Source: RQOF01 sp964461135
GTDB taxonomy: Bacteria > Calditrichota > Calditrichia > RBG-13-44-9
Assembly (NCBI GenBank): GCA_964461135.1
Contig: CAYWTB010000059.1
Span: 1-28,297 of the forward strand
Length of the DNA: 28,297 nucleotides
Direction: 5' to 3'
Each line of letters opens with the position of its first letter. Position 1 is the stretch's first letter. Position numbers and translations under genes: made by a program. This document shows positions 1 through 9,106 of this stretch, piece by piece. A model generated the notes under the pieces. It saw only the letters and a program-made list of their open reading frames with translations, was not told where the DNA came from and ran no database searches.

Positions 1-490
1 TGCTCATACTCATACGATAACTTTTGCGGAGTTAAGGGCATAATCATTATAATTTTTTCTAAATTGGTAGCCTGTAAAGTCTCCTGGATAATGAACTAAT
101 AGTATAAGTTAGTTAATAAATTTTGTTGGATTGGATTTAACCTTAATAATTCACCAATTATTGGACGGGGAGCACAGAGAAATATCAATAAACGAAATTA
201 ACCCGAAAACCATCAATGATTACAGCAACATTATAGATAGATATTGAAAATTATTTTTTAATTATGTTTGAGATAAAGAGTATTTTTTCTCTGAGTTCTG
301 TGGCAAAAATAAAAGCCACAAAACATGTGAAAAAATTGGAATTTGTGAATTAAGTAGATTAATTTTCCAATAATTTAAATCACTCTCCTGAGAAGTGTTT
401 TTAAATTGCATCTGTGTTCTCTGTGACAATTTTTCATATTATATATCTAAGCACTCGTTATAATTGCTTGAAAATGATTCAGGCTGTAAT
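1..490. other. AT-rich intergenic region, no gene seen
   Basis: I see no convincing coding region. Two copies of a short phrase are present, at 289-304 and 411-426. The 15-mer TCTGTGTTCTCTGTG at 411-425 recurs exactly at 21941-21955. A reverse-oriented relative (GCACAGAGAAAT) lies near 172-183. Confidence 0.6.
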
Positions 491-530
491 AAAAAAGCCC
501 GGACATCTATGATATCCGGGCTCTTTTTTA
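491..530 (-). terminator. Rho-independent terminator, probably bidirectional
   Basis: An 8-bp perfect stem pairs AGCCCGGA (496-503) with TCCGGGCT (515-522). On the minus strand it is followed by a T run (complement of 491-496), about 35 bp past the stop of the POT transporter. On the plus strand it is followed by CTTTTTTT, so it could stop transcription from both sides. Confidence 0.85.
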
Positions 531-557
531 TTTTCAGTATGGAGGAGGGACGGGAAT

Positions 558-2246
558 TTACTGGCTCTGGACGGTGGCGCGTTCCAGCCGCTTCATGACG
601 GAAAATATGAAGGCGGCCGACAACAGGCAGCAGACCACCAGGATGGTCCATAATGCCCACAGGGGCACAATTCCCCAGAAATATCCGATAATCCCCACCA
701 GGTAATTTCCCAGGGCAGTGGCGGCAAACCAGCCACCCTGCATGGTTCCCTTGTACTGGGGCGGGGAGACCTTGGAGACAAAGGAGATTCCCATGGGACT
801 GAGGAACAGCTCCGCCACGGTCAGGGTGAAATAGGTGGAGATCAGCCAGTAGACCGACACCATGGAATCGGCCGGGGCAACATGACCACCCAGCTGATGC
901 GGACTGGGCAGACCCTGGGAGCCGATAACCAGGATGATAAATCCGCCGGCGGTAATCAGCATGCCAATGCCGATTTTACGCGGGGCGGAGGGTTCCCTGC
1001 CTTTGCGGTTCAAGTACCCGAAAATTCCCACCACAATGGGTGTTAATGCCACGATGAAAAACGGATTGAAATGCTGAAATTTTTGGGGAGTAAACGGATT
1101 GACATCACTGTAGGTACTGTATCTCAGATAAGCCAGAAATGCGAAAACCACAAAACCGATCAGTCCGGAAATGCGCATGGTACGGCTGTTACTTTTCCGG
1201 AAAAAGAATACCAGCCCTACGATGGCCAGAAAAATGGGTAACAGTCCGAACAGGTCGAAGAACAGGTTGGTAAATTGTCCCACACTGGGAACGGTATAGT
1301 CGCGGGCAAAATAGGTCATACATAGCCCGTTCTGGTGAAAGGACATCCAGAAGAAGATTACCACGAAAAAGACCAGTCCCAGGGCAATGAGCCGTTGCTT
1401 TACCTGTTCCGCGGTGAGAATAACCATCTGGGCTTTATGGACTTCGCTCTTGCTTTTCTGTTTCTCGGTGAGATCTGCCTCCCGGTAATGCCGCCGGAAT
1501 CCCCAGAAAATAATCATAGAGACAATCAGACTGACGCAGGCCACACCGAAGGCGTAGTGGTAGGATTTACTTAGAGCGTTTATATAATTCTGCGCAAACT
1601 GTCCCAGGGTCTGGAGAGTAACCGCGGCATCCTGCTGCCGCGCCACGGAAAGGAGTTCGCTCACATCCTGCAGCTTACCGTTCAGAAAGTCATGGGCCAG
1701 TGCCGGAATCCGGGCATTGTAGGTGTAATGAAATTTGTGCAGGATCCAGTTGCTGACGGATTCGGCGGCGGTGGGAGCGAACATGGCGCCGATATTTATT
1801 CCCATGTAAAATATGTTAAAGGCGCGATCGCGTTTTTCATTGTATTTCGGATCATCGTACAGGTTACCCACCAACGCCTGCAGATTACCCTTAAAAAATC
1901 CGGTGCCCAGGGCGATAACCGTCAGGGCGACCACGACCAGTGTAAAACCGGAATGAAGGGTGCTGGGAATCGCCAGCAGGAAATATCCGAAAAACATAAC
2001 CACCAGTCCCAGGCTGATGGTGCGGCCGTATCCGAACAGTTTGTCGGCCACGATACCACCCAGCAGGGGGAAAAAATAAACGAAAAAGAGGAATATGCCG
2101 TAAACCTGCCCGGCCTCCCCGGAGGTCATCCCGTATTTGGCTTGTAGGAACAGGACAAAAATGGCAACCATGGTATAAAATCCAAACCGCTCTCCCATGT
2201 TGGTGAAAAAGGCTACGAATAGTCCTTTCGGGTGTCCTTTGAACAT
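558..2246 (-). CDS. POT/PTR2-family (peptide MFS) transporter
   Basis: This 562-residue polytopic membrane protein resembles proton-dependent oligopeptide transporters, which import di- and tripeptides using the proton gradient. It opens with MFKGHPKGLFVAFFTNMGER, followed by FGFY, matching the POT helix-1 region, and has many hydrophobic segments. In the family ExxER motif the first Glu is Asn here (N16-M-G-E19-R20), so proton coupling or substrate may differ. The open frame extends 33 codons further upstream. I chose the ATG at 2246 because AGGAGA (complement of 2255-2260) is well spaced before it and the protein starts at the family position. It has its own promoter and terminator, so it is probably monocistronic. 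The substrate is not certain; peptides are the family default. Confidence 0.85.
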   Translation of the reverse strand: MFKGHPKGLFVAFFTNMGERFGFYTMVAIFVLFLQAKYGMTSGEAGQVYGIFLFFVYFFPLLGGIVADKLFGYGRTISLGLVVMFFGYFLLAIPSTLHSGFTLVVVALTVIALGTGFFKGNLQALVGNLYDDPKYNEKRDRAFNIFYMGINIGAMFAPTAAESVSNWILHKFHYTYNARIPALAHDFLNGKLQDVSELLSVARQQDAAVTLQTLGQFAQNYINALSKSYHYAFGVACVSLIVSMIIFWGFRRHYREADLTEKQKSKSEVHKAQMVILTAEQVKQRLIALGLVFFVVIFFWMSFHQNGLCMTYFARDYTVPSVGQFTNLFFDLFGLLPIFLAIVGLVFFFRKSNSRTMRISGLIGFVVFAFLAYLRYSTYSDVNPFTPQKFQHFNPFFIVALTPIVVGIFGYLNRKGREPSAPRKIGIGMLITAGGFIILVIGSQGLPSPHQLGGHVAPADSMVSVYWLISTYFTLTVAELFLSPMGISFVSKVSPPQYKGTMQGGWFAATALGNYLVGIIGYFWGIVPLWALWTILVVCCLLSAAFIFSVMKRLERATVQSQ

Positions 2247-2316
2247 AAATAGTGTCTCCTGTTTGATTCTGTCTTTGGAAATTAGAATTGATTTCTGCTT
2301 GCCGAATTTCTGCCTT

Positions 2317-2345
2317 ATTATAAAATCAAAAGTCCAACAAGACAA
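2317..2345 (-). promoter_or_regulatory. Sigma-70-like promoter for the POT transporter
   Basis: On the minus strand, TTGTCT (2345-2340) is separated by exactly 17 nt from a consensus TATAAT (2322-2317). The predicted start near 2310 gives a leader of about 64 nt before the ATG at 2246. Identified by consensus only. Confidence 0.5.
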
Positions 2346-2432
2346 TATAAAATTATGATTATTCCTTTTAATCTGAAAAAATAGACCTTAACTCATTGAT
2401 ATTTAATAAAATTCTTATGATAATTCGGGAAG

Positions 2433-2583
2433 TGTCATTGCGAGGAGTGCCTGCCTGCAGCAGGCAGGAAAGCGACGAAGCAATCTCCTGGTTTACTTTT
2501 AGAAAATGAGATTACTTCTTGTTTGGCAAAGGGAAGTGATAGGCCTGTCCGGTGGTCAGACGGGCGCTTCGTTCGCAATGACA
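2433..2583. mobile_element. MITE-like palindromic element with nested GC-rich palindrome
   Basis: The ends are a perfect 11-bp inverted repeat, TGTCATTGCGA (2433-2443) and TCGCAATGACA (2573-2583). A second inner inverted repeat pairs GAAGCAATCTC with GAGATTACTTC (10 of 11). Near the left arm sits a separate perfect palindrome, CCTGCCTGC-A-GCAGGCAGG (2450-2468). The phrase TGTCATTGCGAGGAG...GCGACGAAGCAATCTC is one I recognise from intergenic repeats of many bacteria. There is no transposase, so it would be non-autonomous. An 81-codon frame across it is a by-product of the repeat. Confidence 0.75.
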
Positions 2584-2676
2584 TAGGGCTTAGCGTTTGA
2601 GCTAAAGTAATAAGCACATACAAAACTGAAATCTTTACCGGATTGAATCCGGACGATGGAAAGCCCGGTGAAGCAA

Positions 2677-3168
2677 TCATTCGCCGGGCATAAAAATTTT
2701 TCCCAGTTTAAAAAGTATGGGCAGGGATCCCGCCATTATGACTATGACTGCCGCGGGGATCAGTATGTGAGGGAAGTCCAGACTCACATAATTTTCCCGG
2801 GGAAAACGGATCAGAACCATCAGACCTGCCGGCAGTATGAGTAACACCCCGCTCACCAGTCCCGGCAGGTAACGCCGGTATTTCAGGGAAGCGAGCAGGT
2901 GAGGCATAAATACATTTATGGTCATGGCTGCTGCGTAACCATAGAAGAGATAGCTCCACAGTGAGTATGCTCCCTCAATATAGCTGAAATTTGTAATGAG
3001 GTAACAGGCTAAAGTCAGGATAATTACCGCAAAAATAAAGCGGGGACGGGTGACCGGCAGGGATGAATGCTTTTCCGTCGTGAACCTGGAAAAGAATATC
3101 ACTTCTTCCAGGTTATGCAGGGTTACGCACGCCGCAAAGATGAGGTACAGCCATCCGATCTCGCTCAT
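2677..3168 (-). CDS. HXXEE domain-containing small membrane protein
   Basis: This 163-residue protein has about five hydrophobic helices. Near the N-terminus it carries H18-N-L-E21-E22, the signature of the HXXEE family, whose function is not established. I place the start at the second in-frame ATG (3168): the Shine-Dalgarno AAGGA (complement of 3175-3179) is 6 nt before it but directly abuts the first ATG at 3174. The gene stands alone between a MITE-like element and a long non-coding stretch. The family call rests on the motif and size. Confidence 0.65.
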   Translation of the reverse strand: MSEIGWLYLIFAACVTLHNLEEVIFFSRFTTEKHSSLPVTRPRFIFAVIILTLACYLITNFSYIEGAYSLWSYLFYGYAAAMTINVFMPHLLASLKYRRYLPGLVSGVLLILPAGLMVLIRFPRENYVSLDFPHILIPAAVIVIMAGSLPILFKLGKIFMPGE

Positions 3169-3486
3169 CCGCATTCCTTAGTACTTTCTTTCATAAATAA
3201 AATAACGTATTAATATTGGACAGGATAAACAGGATGAGCAAGATAGAATTTCATCGGGTTTACCTGAATATATTGTGGAAAATGTATAGGTTCATATACC
3301 GGATGAACTCTATTTTCAAAAGTATTTATTACCATGTGTATTCTAAAACGGTTCATCACAAAAATGAGTACCTACAAAATTAGGTAAACGATTATGTTTT
3401 TCAACCGGCGAAATTCTGTTTGAGCACTGACTAACAATACTATTGTTTAAGACCTGGGCGAGTTTATTTCGCCGGAGGACTTTTTG

Positions 3487-3514
3487 GTTACTTTTTGGTC
3501 CGTCAAAAAGTAAC
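3487..3514. repeat. REP-like hairpin, 11-bp perfect stem
   Basis: GTTACTTTTTG (3487-3497) and CAAAAAGTAAC (3504-3514) are perfectly complementary around a 6-nt loop. It sits in non-coding DNA and has the same design as the hairpin at 9623-9648: a G-T-T...A-A-C outer end, a T run and a 6-nt loop. Confidence 0.7.
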
Positions 3515-3817
3515 AGAGAAAAGACGTTTTCTGTATAGGAAACAAATGATTGTCTTCAATTCGAATGTGACATCAAAGGGTATCAAATAAATTTTTGAGG
3601 AAGGCAAGAAAGGTAACTTATTTTTACCGAACAGCCAGATACGTTTCATTAAATTTGATGAAATATTCATGTATAAAGATGGATTACTTGTAATCTTTTA
3701 CGAGTTCAGGTATTCATTATTGTGAAAAGCCTCTAAAACAAGCAAATAGGAAACAATTAATTCTACCGTTCGGTGTGCAGGATAGAGCTGTTGGTTTAAA
3801 ATTATTTTAGGCGATCT

Positions 3818-3877
3818 ACAGGATTTAAATTACTATTGAATCCTATCACATAGTGATGCCTATGGCATTAATCCTGT
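3818..3877. repeat. Nested palindromic element
   Basis: ACAGGATT (3818-3825) and AATCCTGT (3870-3877) are inverted repeats. Between them are two overlapping palindromes, ATCACATAGTGAT (3845-3857) and ATGCCTATGGCAT (3856-3868), which share two bases. Confidence 0.55.
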
Positions 3878-3964
3878 CTAAAATTTATGTCATTGTATTT
3901 ATGAATCGCTCTATTCAGTGAAAATTTTTCTTTCAGGTTTAAGATCCGGGGCTTTCCACGGTTC

Positions 3965-6034
3965 TTAATTCTCATAAGGTGGAATGGTACCGGCATCCTT
4001 TTCCGCGGCCGGTCGCAGGCGGACGGCCTGTCCGCCTCCCGGGGCCAGGCGTAGTTTCAGAACCGTGCTGTTATCCACCAGCACCTGATGAATATCGATG
4101 GCCAGTGGATTGTTCTGCCAGTCAGCATCGGCGGCATCGGCATAAATCTCGGCCACGTATTTTCTGTCCGCATCCAGGAAGTTGAGGGGTACCTCCAGGG
4201 TTCGTCCGTTTTCATCGGTAATGCTCCCGATATACCAGTCATCGCTGTGACGGTCCTTGCGAACCGTGGTGATGTAATCACCAATTTTACCATGGGGTAC
4301 CAGGGTGGTATCCCAGTCCACCGCCACATCCTCGATAAATTTGAAGGCCGGCTGGTTTTCATAATTCTCCGGGAGGTCGGCCGCCATCTGCAGCGGGCTG
4401 TAGATGACCACATAAATGGCCAATTCTTTGGCCAGTGTACCTTTTACCCGGTTTTCGGGATGTTCGGTATTACCGATTTTGAGATTAAAAATTCCCGGTG
4501 TATAGTCCATGGGTCCGGCCAGCATGCGGGTAAAAGGCAGGATGGTCAGGTAGTCCACCGGATTGCCCCCGTTTTCGCCCCAGGCATTGTATTCCTGGCC
4601 GCGGGCGCCTTCACGGGTCATCATATTGGGCCAGGTGCGCCGGATACCGGTATCCTTGATGGGTTCATGCACGTCCAGCATAATCTTGTATTGAGCAGCC
4701 AGTTTCACCACCCGGCGGTAATGTTCCACCATGTACTGGCCGTGATGCCATTCACTGGTTCCGCTGGCACTGACCACATGATCACCCACGTAGCCGGTTT
4801 TAACAGCGTCGATGCCGTACTTCTTGCAGAACCTGAAGGCATCTTCCATCTGCTCCTCGTAATTGCCGATATCCGCCCCGGTTTCATGATGACCAATGAT
4901 CTTTACGCCCTTAGAGTGGGCGTAACGGGTCACTTCCCCGATGTCAAAATCCGGGTGTGGCTCGGTAAAGTGGAATAGGCTGCCGTTCTGCCACCAGGTA
5001 CCGTCCCAGCCGATATTCCATCCTTCAATTAAAACTCCATAAAAACCGTGTTTGGCGGCAAAATCGATGTATTTTTTGGCATTGGCGGTGGTGGCCCCGT
5101 GTTTTGATCCGGATCCCCAGGTATACTTTCCCATGTGCATGCCCCACCAGATACCGATGTACTTGGCCGGTTTTATCCAGGAGACATCCTGCAGCAGGTT
5201 GGGTTCATTCAGGTTCATAACCAGCCAGGAGGTGACCAGATCACCCGGCTTTTCGGCAATCTGGATGGTACGCCAGGGCGTCCGGGTGGGCGCAGTTGTT
5301 TTCACCTTCACGCCATCCGACCAGGGTACCAGGTCGCAGCGCAGCTTATGGCCGGCTGAACCGATCAGGGTCATGCTGGCATAATCGGTGAGATCGGCTT
5401 CATGGATGCAGAGGTAGAGGCCGTCGCCGGTCTCTATGGTCAGCGGCGTATGCACTGTATCCAGCTGGCTGATAGGGGAGCGCTGCGGAATATATTCATA
5501 GCGGTGATAGCGGTAGACCGGAATCCACCAGGCGTCATAATCACCGGCCAGGGCAAATTCGGTCTGTTCGTCCATGATTTGGAAATCCTTCAGGTGTTCT
5601 TGTTCCGGGAATTCATAGCGGAATCCCACCCCGTCGTCAAACAGCCTGAAAACGATGACCAGTTGCCGTGCCTCCGGATCGTTTTGGCGCAGCTCAATGC
5701 GGAGCTGGTTATAATGATTGCGGATCTGTTTGACTTCACCCCACACCTGTGTCCAGGTTTGATCATAACTGCTTTCCTGCGAATTTACAACCTTGAAATT
5801 TCTGTTGAAGGGTGGGCCGTTCTTAAGCAAAAAACCCAGCTTCGAGGCGGTAATGATATCCTTCCCGTCCCTGGAGACGGTGTAAAATGGGACGCCGTCT
5901 TTTAACTGAAAGGTTAGGTGAATTCGCCCATCCGGAGAGGCTATTGCAGGACTGTTTTCGGCAGAGCTGCAACCGGTAAACCAGCTCATGAACATTCCCA
6001 GCAGAATAGAGCTGCAAAGCGTGAACAGTTTCAT
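3965..6034 (-). CDS. Glycoside hydrolase family 97, inverting alpha-glucosidase type (SusB-like), lipoprotein
   Basis: This 689-residue protein hydrolyses alpha-glucosidic bonds of malto-oligosaccharides, judging by GH97 family knowledge. A lipoprotein signal ends in the lipobox WFTGC (Cys22), so it should be anchored in an envelope membrane. The N-terminal beta-sandwich (about 28-280) is followed by a TIM barrel (about 285-550) and a C-terminal beta domain. Seen residues fit the inverting GH97a group: HHETGA (Glu384), VHEP (Glu457), REGARGQE (Glu475 and Glu481). Their spacing (Glu475 and Glu457 are 6 and 24 residues before Glu481) matches SusB Glu526, Glu508 and Glu532, the calcium ligands, base and acid. 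AAGGAG (complement of 6040-6045) lies 5 nt upstream of the ATG. No susCD genes are adjacent. Confidence 0.93.
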   Translation of the reverse strand: MKLFTLCSSILLGMFMSWFTGCSSAENSPAIASPDGRIHLTFQLKDGVPFYTVSRDGKDIITASKLGFLLKNGPPFNRNFKVVNSQESSYDQTWTQVWGEVKQIRNHYNQLRIELRQNDPEARQLVIVFRLFDDGVGFRYEFPEQEHLKDFQIMDEQTEFALAGDYDAWWIPVYRYHRYEYIPQRSPISQLDTVHTPLTIETGDGLYLCIHEADLTDYASMTLIGSAGHKLRCDLVPWSDGVKVKTTAPTRTPWRTIQIAEKPGDLVTSWLVMNLNEPNLLQDVSWIKPAKYIGIWWGMHMGKYTWGSGSKHGATTANAKKYIDFAAKHGFYGVLIEGWNIGWDGTWWQNGSLFHFTEPHPDFDIGEVTRYAHSKGVKIIGHHETGADIGNYEEQMEDAFRFCKKYGIDAVKTGYVGDHVVSASGTSEWHHGQYMVEHYRRVVKLAAQYKIMLDVHEPIKDTGIRRTWPNMMTREGARGQEYNAWGENGGNPVDYLTILPFTRMLAGPMDYTPGIFNLKIGNTEHPENRVKGTLAKELAIYVVIYSPLQMAADLPENYENQPAFKFIEDVAVDWDTTLVPHGKIGDYITTVRKDRHSDDWYIGSITDENGRTLEVPLNFLDADRKYVAEIYADAADADWQNNPLAIDIHQVLVDNSTVLKLRLAPGGGQAVRLRPAAEKDAGTIPPYEN

Positions 6035-6095
6035 AAGTACTCCTTAAAACCATATATTATTGTTAGAATATTTTATCCGGTATCGGGTAAACAGG

Positions 6096-6327
6096 GCGCA
6101 AGGCACAAGGCCCAGGGCTGCGGGCTTCAAGAAGCAGGATTCAGTGAAATACAAAATACAAAGTACAAAGTACAAAGTATAAAATAGAGGATACAGCCTT
6201 TGTCCTTTATCGTCTTTTCCCTGATTCCTGGTACCTGAATCCTGGAACCTACCTTTCACTTAATCCTTCATCCTTCATCCTTAATCCTTCATCCTCGTCC
6301 TTTGCCCTTTACCCTTCTGCCTTCATC
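6096..6327. repeat. Heptad-phased intergenic array A
   Basis: Nearly the whole gap between two minus-strand genes shows a 7-bp period. From left to right there are GCNCAAG-type units, then four ACAAAGT-type units (6151-6178), CCTTTGT-type units, four CCTGAAT-type units, five TCCTTCA-type units and CCTTTNC-type units. The left part is purine-rich and the right part pyrimidine-rich. The right border is flush with the stop codon of the C69 dipeptidase (6328). Confidence 0.8.
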
Positions 6328-7956
6328 TCAAAACTTTTCATCGTATCTGGTCCACAATTCATCGCCCAGTTTCCAGGCACGCTCCACCACTTTATTTCCC
6401 CACTCCATGGTGTAACCGGTCAGGAATTGGCGGGCTTTTTTCCTGTTTTTCTTCAGCAACTGCTGGGCCTGTTCTTCCACCTGTGCCTGGTTTGCCAGTA
6501 ACTCGGCCTGCAGCGGCCGCCAGACGGCGGTTACATCATGCCGCATGTCCCCCCAGCGCTGAGCGGTGAGGGTTCCCAGCCGGTTAAAGGCCCACCAGGC
6601 ACTCTGGCGGGTAAAGCCGTTGACCCGGCCGGGCGTTTTATAGGATTGGGGCAGGTCGGTAACACCGCAGTAAATGGGCACATAAATGGAGGTAGCCACA
6701 TTATCAAATGCCAACCAGGTGACACCGCCCACTTCATCCGGCAGCCAGGCACGGGACTGGGTAATAGTGGCATACATGGTATACCAGCGGGCAATGGTGC
6801 GTTCGCCCAGCTTTCCCCATCCACCGTTTATTTTGAACAGCGTAAGCATATCATAGGGCATGAAGGGATTGGCCAGCGGCGAAATTTCGCACTGACCTTC
6901 CGGATGTTCCCATTTGATGTTTTTAACCGGATTGAAATCGGTATCTTCAAAGTAATCATGGAATATACTGATCAGTTTTGCCATGGTGACCTGTGAATCG
7001 GGCTTAACTGAAAAGGGAAAATTTTCGGCATTGCCATCCAGACCCAGGGAGGGAGCCAGCAGGTCAAATACCCGCCATTCCCGGCGCCGGGCCGCAAAGG
7101 AGGTGCGTCCTTCCGGATCGTAGGCATAACAGAATTCAAATACTCCCTGCTTCGGATTCCACCAGCCGCTGTCCTGTGCCACCCGGTAGATATTATCTGA
7201 GGCCATGAAAAAATCCGGATTGTTCAGATCGATCTGGCGGATGCGGCTGCCGTTAGCGTTAACAGTCACGTGATCATCGGGAACCCGTTGCGCTGCCCAG
7301 ATTGAGCCCACCCGGTTCTTGCCCGGTCCAAGGATCTCGAAAACCCAGGCTTCGTTCTTATCGGCAATGGTAAGACATTCGCCTTCATCTATCCAGCCGT
7401 ATTTAGCGGTGAGTTCACCTCCCAGCTTAACGGCTTCCCGGGCGGTGGTGCAGCGTTCCAGCATCAGCTGAACCAGCTGTTCGCAATCGATCATACCCGA
7501 ATCGGAGTGAAGTGATTCGTGACCGCCGAAAGTCGATTCTCCAATGGCTAACTGATGATCGTTCATACATGGATAGGCGGTATTGATATACCCAAAGGTA
7601 TACTCTACCTGCGGTATCTCCCCGCTGGGGACATATTTGTAGGCGGGCATGGCCAGTGAATCCTCATTGGCACGCCGCACCAGGGTTACCATGGATCCCC
7701 CGGCATGTTTCTGAGGTGCTTTGATATCCAGCCAGGACTGGGTGCGGTGGCTGTCGCAGGTGTGCGAGGTAGTAACCGAACCGTCGGCTGAAGCCTTTTT
7801 CCCCACCATGATGGTGGTGCAGCCATCCGGACGACCTCCTTCCCAGTCGGGTTTGGAGGAATCTGACGCCGGGAGTGCAACGAACAATAAAAATACCAGG
7901 GCGATTGATAAATAAACAATCAATAATTTACTTTTTTGGGTGAAAAACCTGCTCAT
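6328..7956 (-). CDS. C69-family dipeptidase (PepD-type Ntn hydrolase), exported or membrane-anchored
   Basis: This 542-residue protein matches the C69 dipeptidases, which cleave dipeptides and need an N-terminal catalytic Cys exposed by processing. A hydrophobic segment at residues 11-29 is followed by DGCTTIMVGKKASADGSV, with the candidate nucleophile at Cys46. Further on come the family-typical NDHQLAIGESTFGG and an EAWVFEILGPG stretch. It would be anchored or secreted, so it may act on extracytoplasmic peptides. An AGAGGAT Shine-Dalgarno lies 7-8 nt before the ATG. Together with the M6 protease and the POT transporter it suggests a peptide-degradation route, though the genes are not in one operon. 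It is longer at the N-terminus than cytosolic lactobacillal PepD because of the export segment. Confidence 0.9.
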   Translation of the reverse strand: MSRFFTQKSKLLIVYLSIALVFLLFVALPASDSSKPDWEGGRPDGCTTIMVGKKASADGSVTTSHTCDSHRTQSWLDIKAPQKHAGGSMVTLVRRANEDSLAMPAYKYVPSGEIPQVEYTFGYINTAYPCMNDHQLAIGESTFGGHESLHSDSGMIDCEQLVQLMLERCTTAREAVKLGGELTAKYGWIDEGECLTIADKNEAWVFEILGPGKNRVGSIWAAQRVPDDHVTVNANGSRIRQIDLNNPDFFMASDNIYRVAQDSGWWNPKQGVFEFCYAYDPEGRTSFAARRREWRVFDLLAPSLGLDGNAENFPFSVKPDSQVTMAKLISIFHDYFEDTDFNPVKNIKWEHPEGQCEISPLANPFMPYDMLTLFKINGGWGKLGERTIARWYTMYATITQSRAWLPDEVGGVTWLAFDNVATSIYVPIYCGVTDLPQSYKTPGRVNGFTRQSAWWAFNRLGTLTAQRWGDMRHDVTAVWRPLQAELLANQAQVEEQAQQLLKKNRKKARQFLTGYTMEWGNKVVERAWKLGDELWTRYDEKF

Positions 7957-8097
7957 GAATATATCCTCTCTTTATCTGCAAGGGTTAAAAGTTTAGCAAT
8001 AAAGGTAAGGAATTCATGGTTTAGGCGCAACTGCTTTAAGATAACAGTGAAGGGGGTGTAAAGTTGATAGCATAGCGCAGAGCGCAAAGAAAGGTGT

Positions 8098-8211
8098 CAG
8101 GAATCAGGTACCAGGAATCAGGAAAATTACAAAGTACAAAGTACAAAATACAAAGTACAAAATAACTTAAGAGGAAGGTCCTTTAGCCTTTAGCCTTTGT
8201 CCTTTACCTTT
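8098..8211. repeat. Heptad-phased intergenic array B
   Basis: Four CAGGAAT-type heptads (from 8098) are followed by about five ACAAAGT/AGTACAA-type heptads, the 11-mer TTAAGAGGAAG (8167-8177), and then CCTTTAG-type heptads (8180-8210). The right end stops about 14 bp before the stop codon of the ParA gene. An 18-bp stretch (8180-8197) and the 11-mer recur inverted at 14428-14459. Confidence 0.8.
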
Positions 8212-8224
8212 CGTGGGAAGGAAT

Positions 8225-9106
8225 TTATCCAATTTTAGACAATTCCAGAGGCGAGTCGGATGGATTACTTACACCATCATCAAATTCAATACGCCATCTT
8301 TCCGGCTGATTTTTTCTCATTATCTCATCAGCCAGGGAGAGATATGCCACTGCGCCGGGTGCCAGGGCATCCACCAGGATAACGGGTTTCTTCTCGAAGG
8401 CGGCATATCCGATAGCGGTATTTTTGGGGATGACGGTGTTAAATATCAGTTCCCCGAACATTTTGCGGGCTTCTTCAACCGTTCGCAATGAGGCTTTGGT
8501 ATTTTTTTCATAAAAATTGAGCAGAATCCCCTCAATCTTTAATTCAGGATTAACTCCGTTTTTGATACGCTGAATCATATGCAGCAGCTTTTCCACAACT
8601 TTCAGTGAAAAATATCCGGTCTGCATGGGAATAAGCACTGAGTTGGCAGCATACAGAGCGGCTATGGTTAAATCATTGACTGCTGGCGGCGTGTCAATGA
8701 TGATGTAGTCATAATCGATCTTACCCTTGGTAGCCAGATCGGCCAGTTTCCGTTTCAAAAGGATACGGTTCTTGGACATCTGCTCCAGACGGACTTCCTG
8801 TTCATGGGTAAAAATATTAGAGGGGATCAGGTCAAGATTGGGGATATCCGAATGATGGATAGCATCAATACAGTCATATGTACCCAGGAATATTTCGTAG
8901 ATGCCGACCTTTATTTCTTGCTCCGTTAATCCCCAGGCTGCGGAGAGGGAACCGTTGGGATCCATTCCCACCGTTAACACCGATTTTTCGGCAATAGCCA
9001 GGCTGGCCGCCAGATTTATGGCGGTTGTGGTTTTGCCCACCCCTCCCTTGGGATTTGCGATGGTAATTATTTTTGCCACGTGACCCGGATCTGTTTTATC
9101 CATCAT
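8225..9106 (-). CDS. ParA/Soj-type ATPase, orphan
   Basis: This 293-residue P-loop ATPase belongs to the ParA/MinD superfamily. The deviant Walker A motif is NPKGGVGKTTTAINLAASLA (about residues 18-37), the switch region reads GMDPNGS where DxDPQG is usual, and Walker B is YIIIDTPP. ParA proteins form ATP-dependent dimers that bind DNA or membrane and position chromosomes, plasmids or protein clusters. No parB-like gene or parS-like cluster is seen nearby, so it may position another cargo, such as a surface machine, or be a relic. No clear Shine-Dalgarno precedes the ATG at 9106, and a second ATG at 9103 is equally possible. The last 25 residues are polar and not part of the core fold. Confidence 0.88.
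   Translation of the reverse strand: MMDKTDPGHVAKIITIANPKGGVGKTTTAINLAASLAIAEKSVLTVGMDPNGSLSAAWGLTEQEIKVGIYEIFLGTYDCIDAIHHSDIPNLDLIPSNIFTHEQEVRLEQMSKNRILLKRKLADLATKGKIDYDYIIIDTPPAVNDLTIAALYAANSVLIPMQTGYFSLKVVEKLLHMIQRIKNGVNPELKIEGILLNFYEKNTKASLRTVEEARKMFGELIFNTVIPKNTAIGYAAFEKKPVILVDALAPGAVAYLSLADEIMRKNQPERWRIEFDDGVSNPSDSPLELSKIG

Larger units (their letters stand above)
3175..3964. other. Long intergenic region with several hairpin and phrase repeats
   Basis: No gene is supported in these 790 bp. They contain an AGGATAAACAGGAT phrase (3218-3235, related to 19481-19601), a perfect hairpin at 3487-3514, and a 60-bp nested palindromic element at 3818-3877. The rest is AT-rich without recognisable features. 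Confidence 0.6.

Noticed and set aside
2435..2680. 81-codon minus-strand frame
   Set aside because: It lies mostly within the MITE-like palindrome and has no protein features.
4088..4978. 296-codon open frame antisense to the GH97 gene
   Set aside because: The GH97 gene on the other strand is strongly supported by motifs; this frame has no recognisable domain and is a shadow.
6096..6327. CRISPR array
   Set aside because: The repeats are 7 bp, degenerate and without spacers of constant length.
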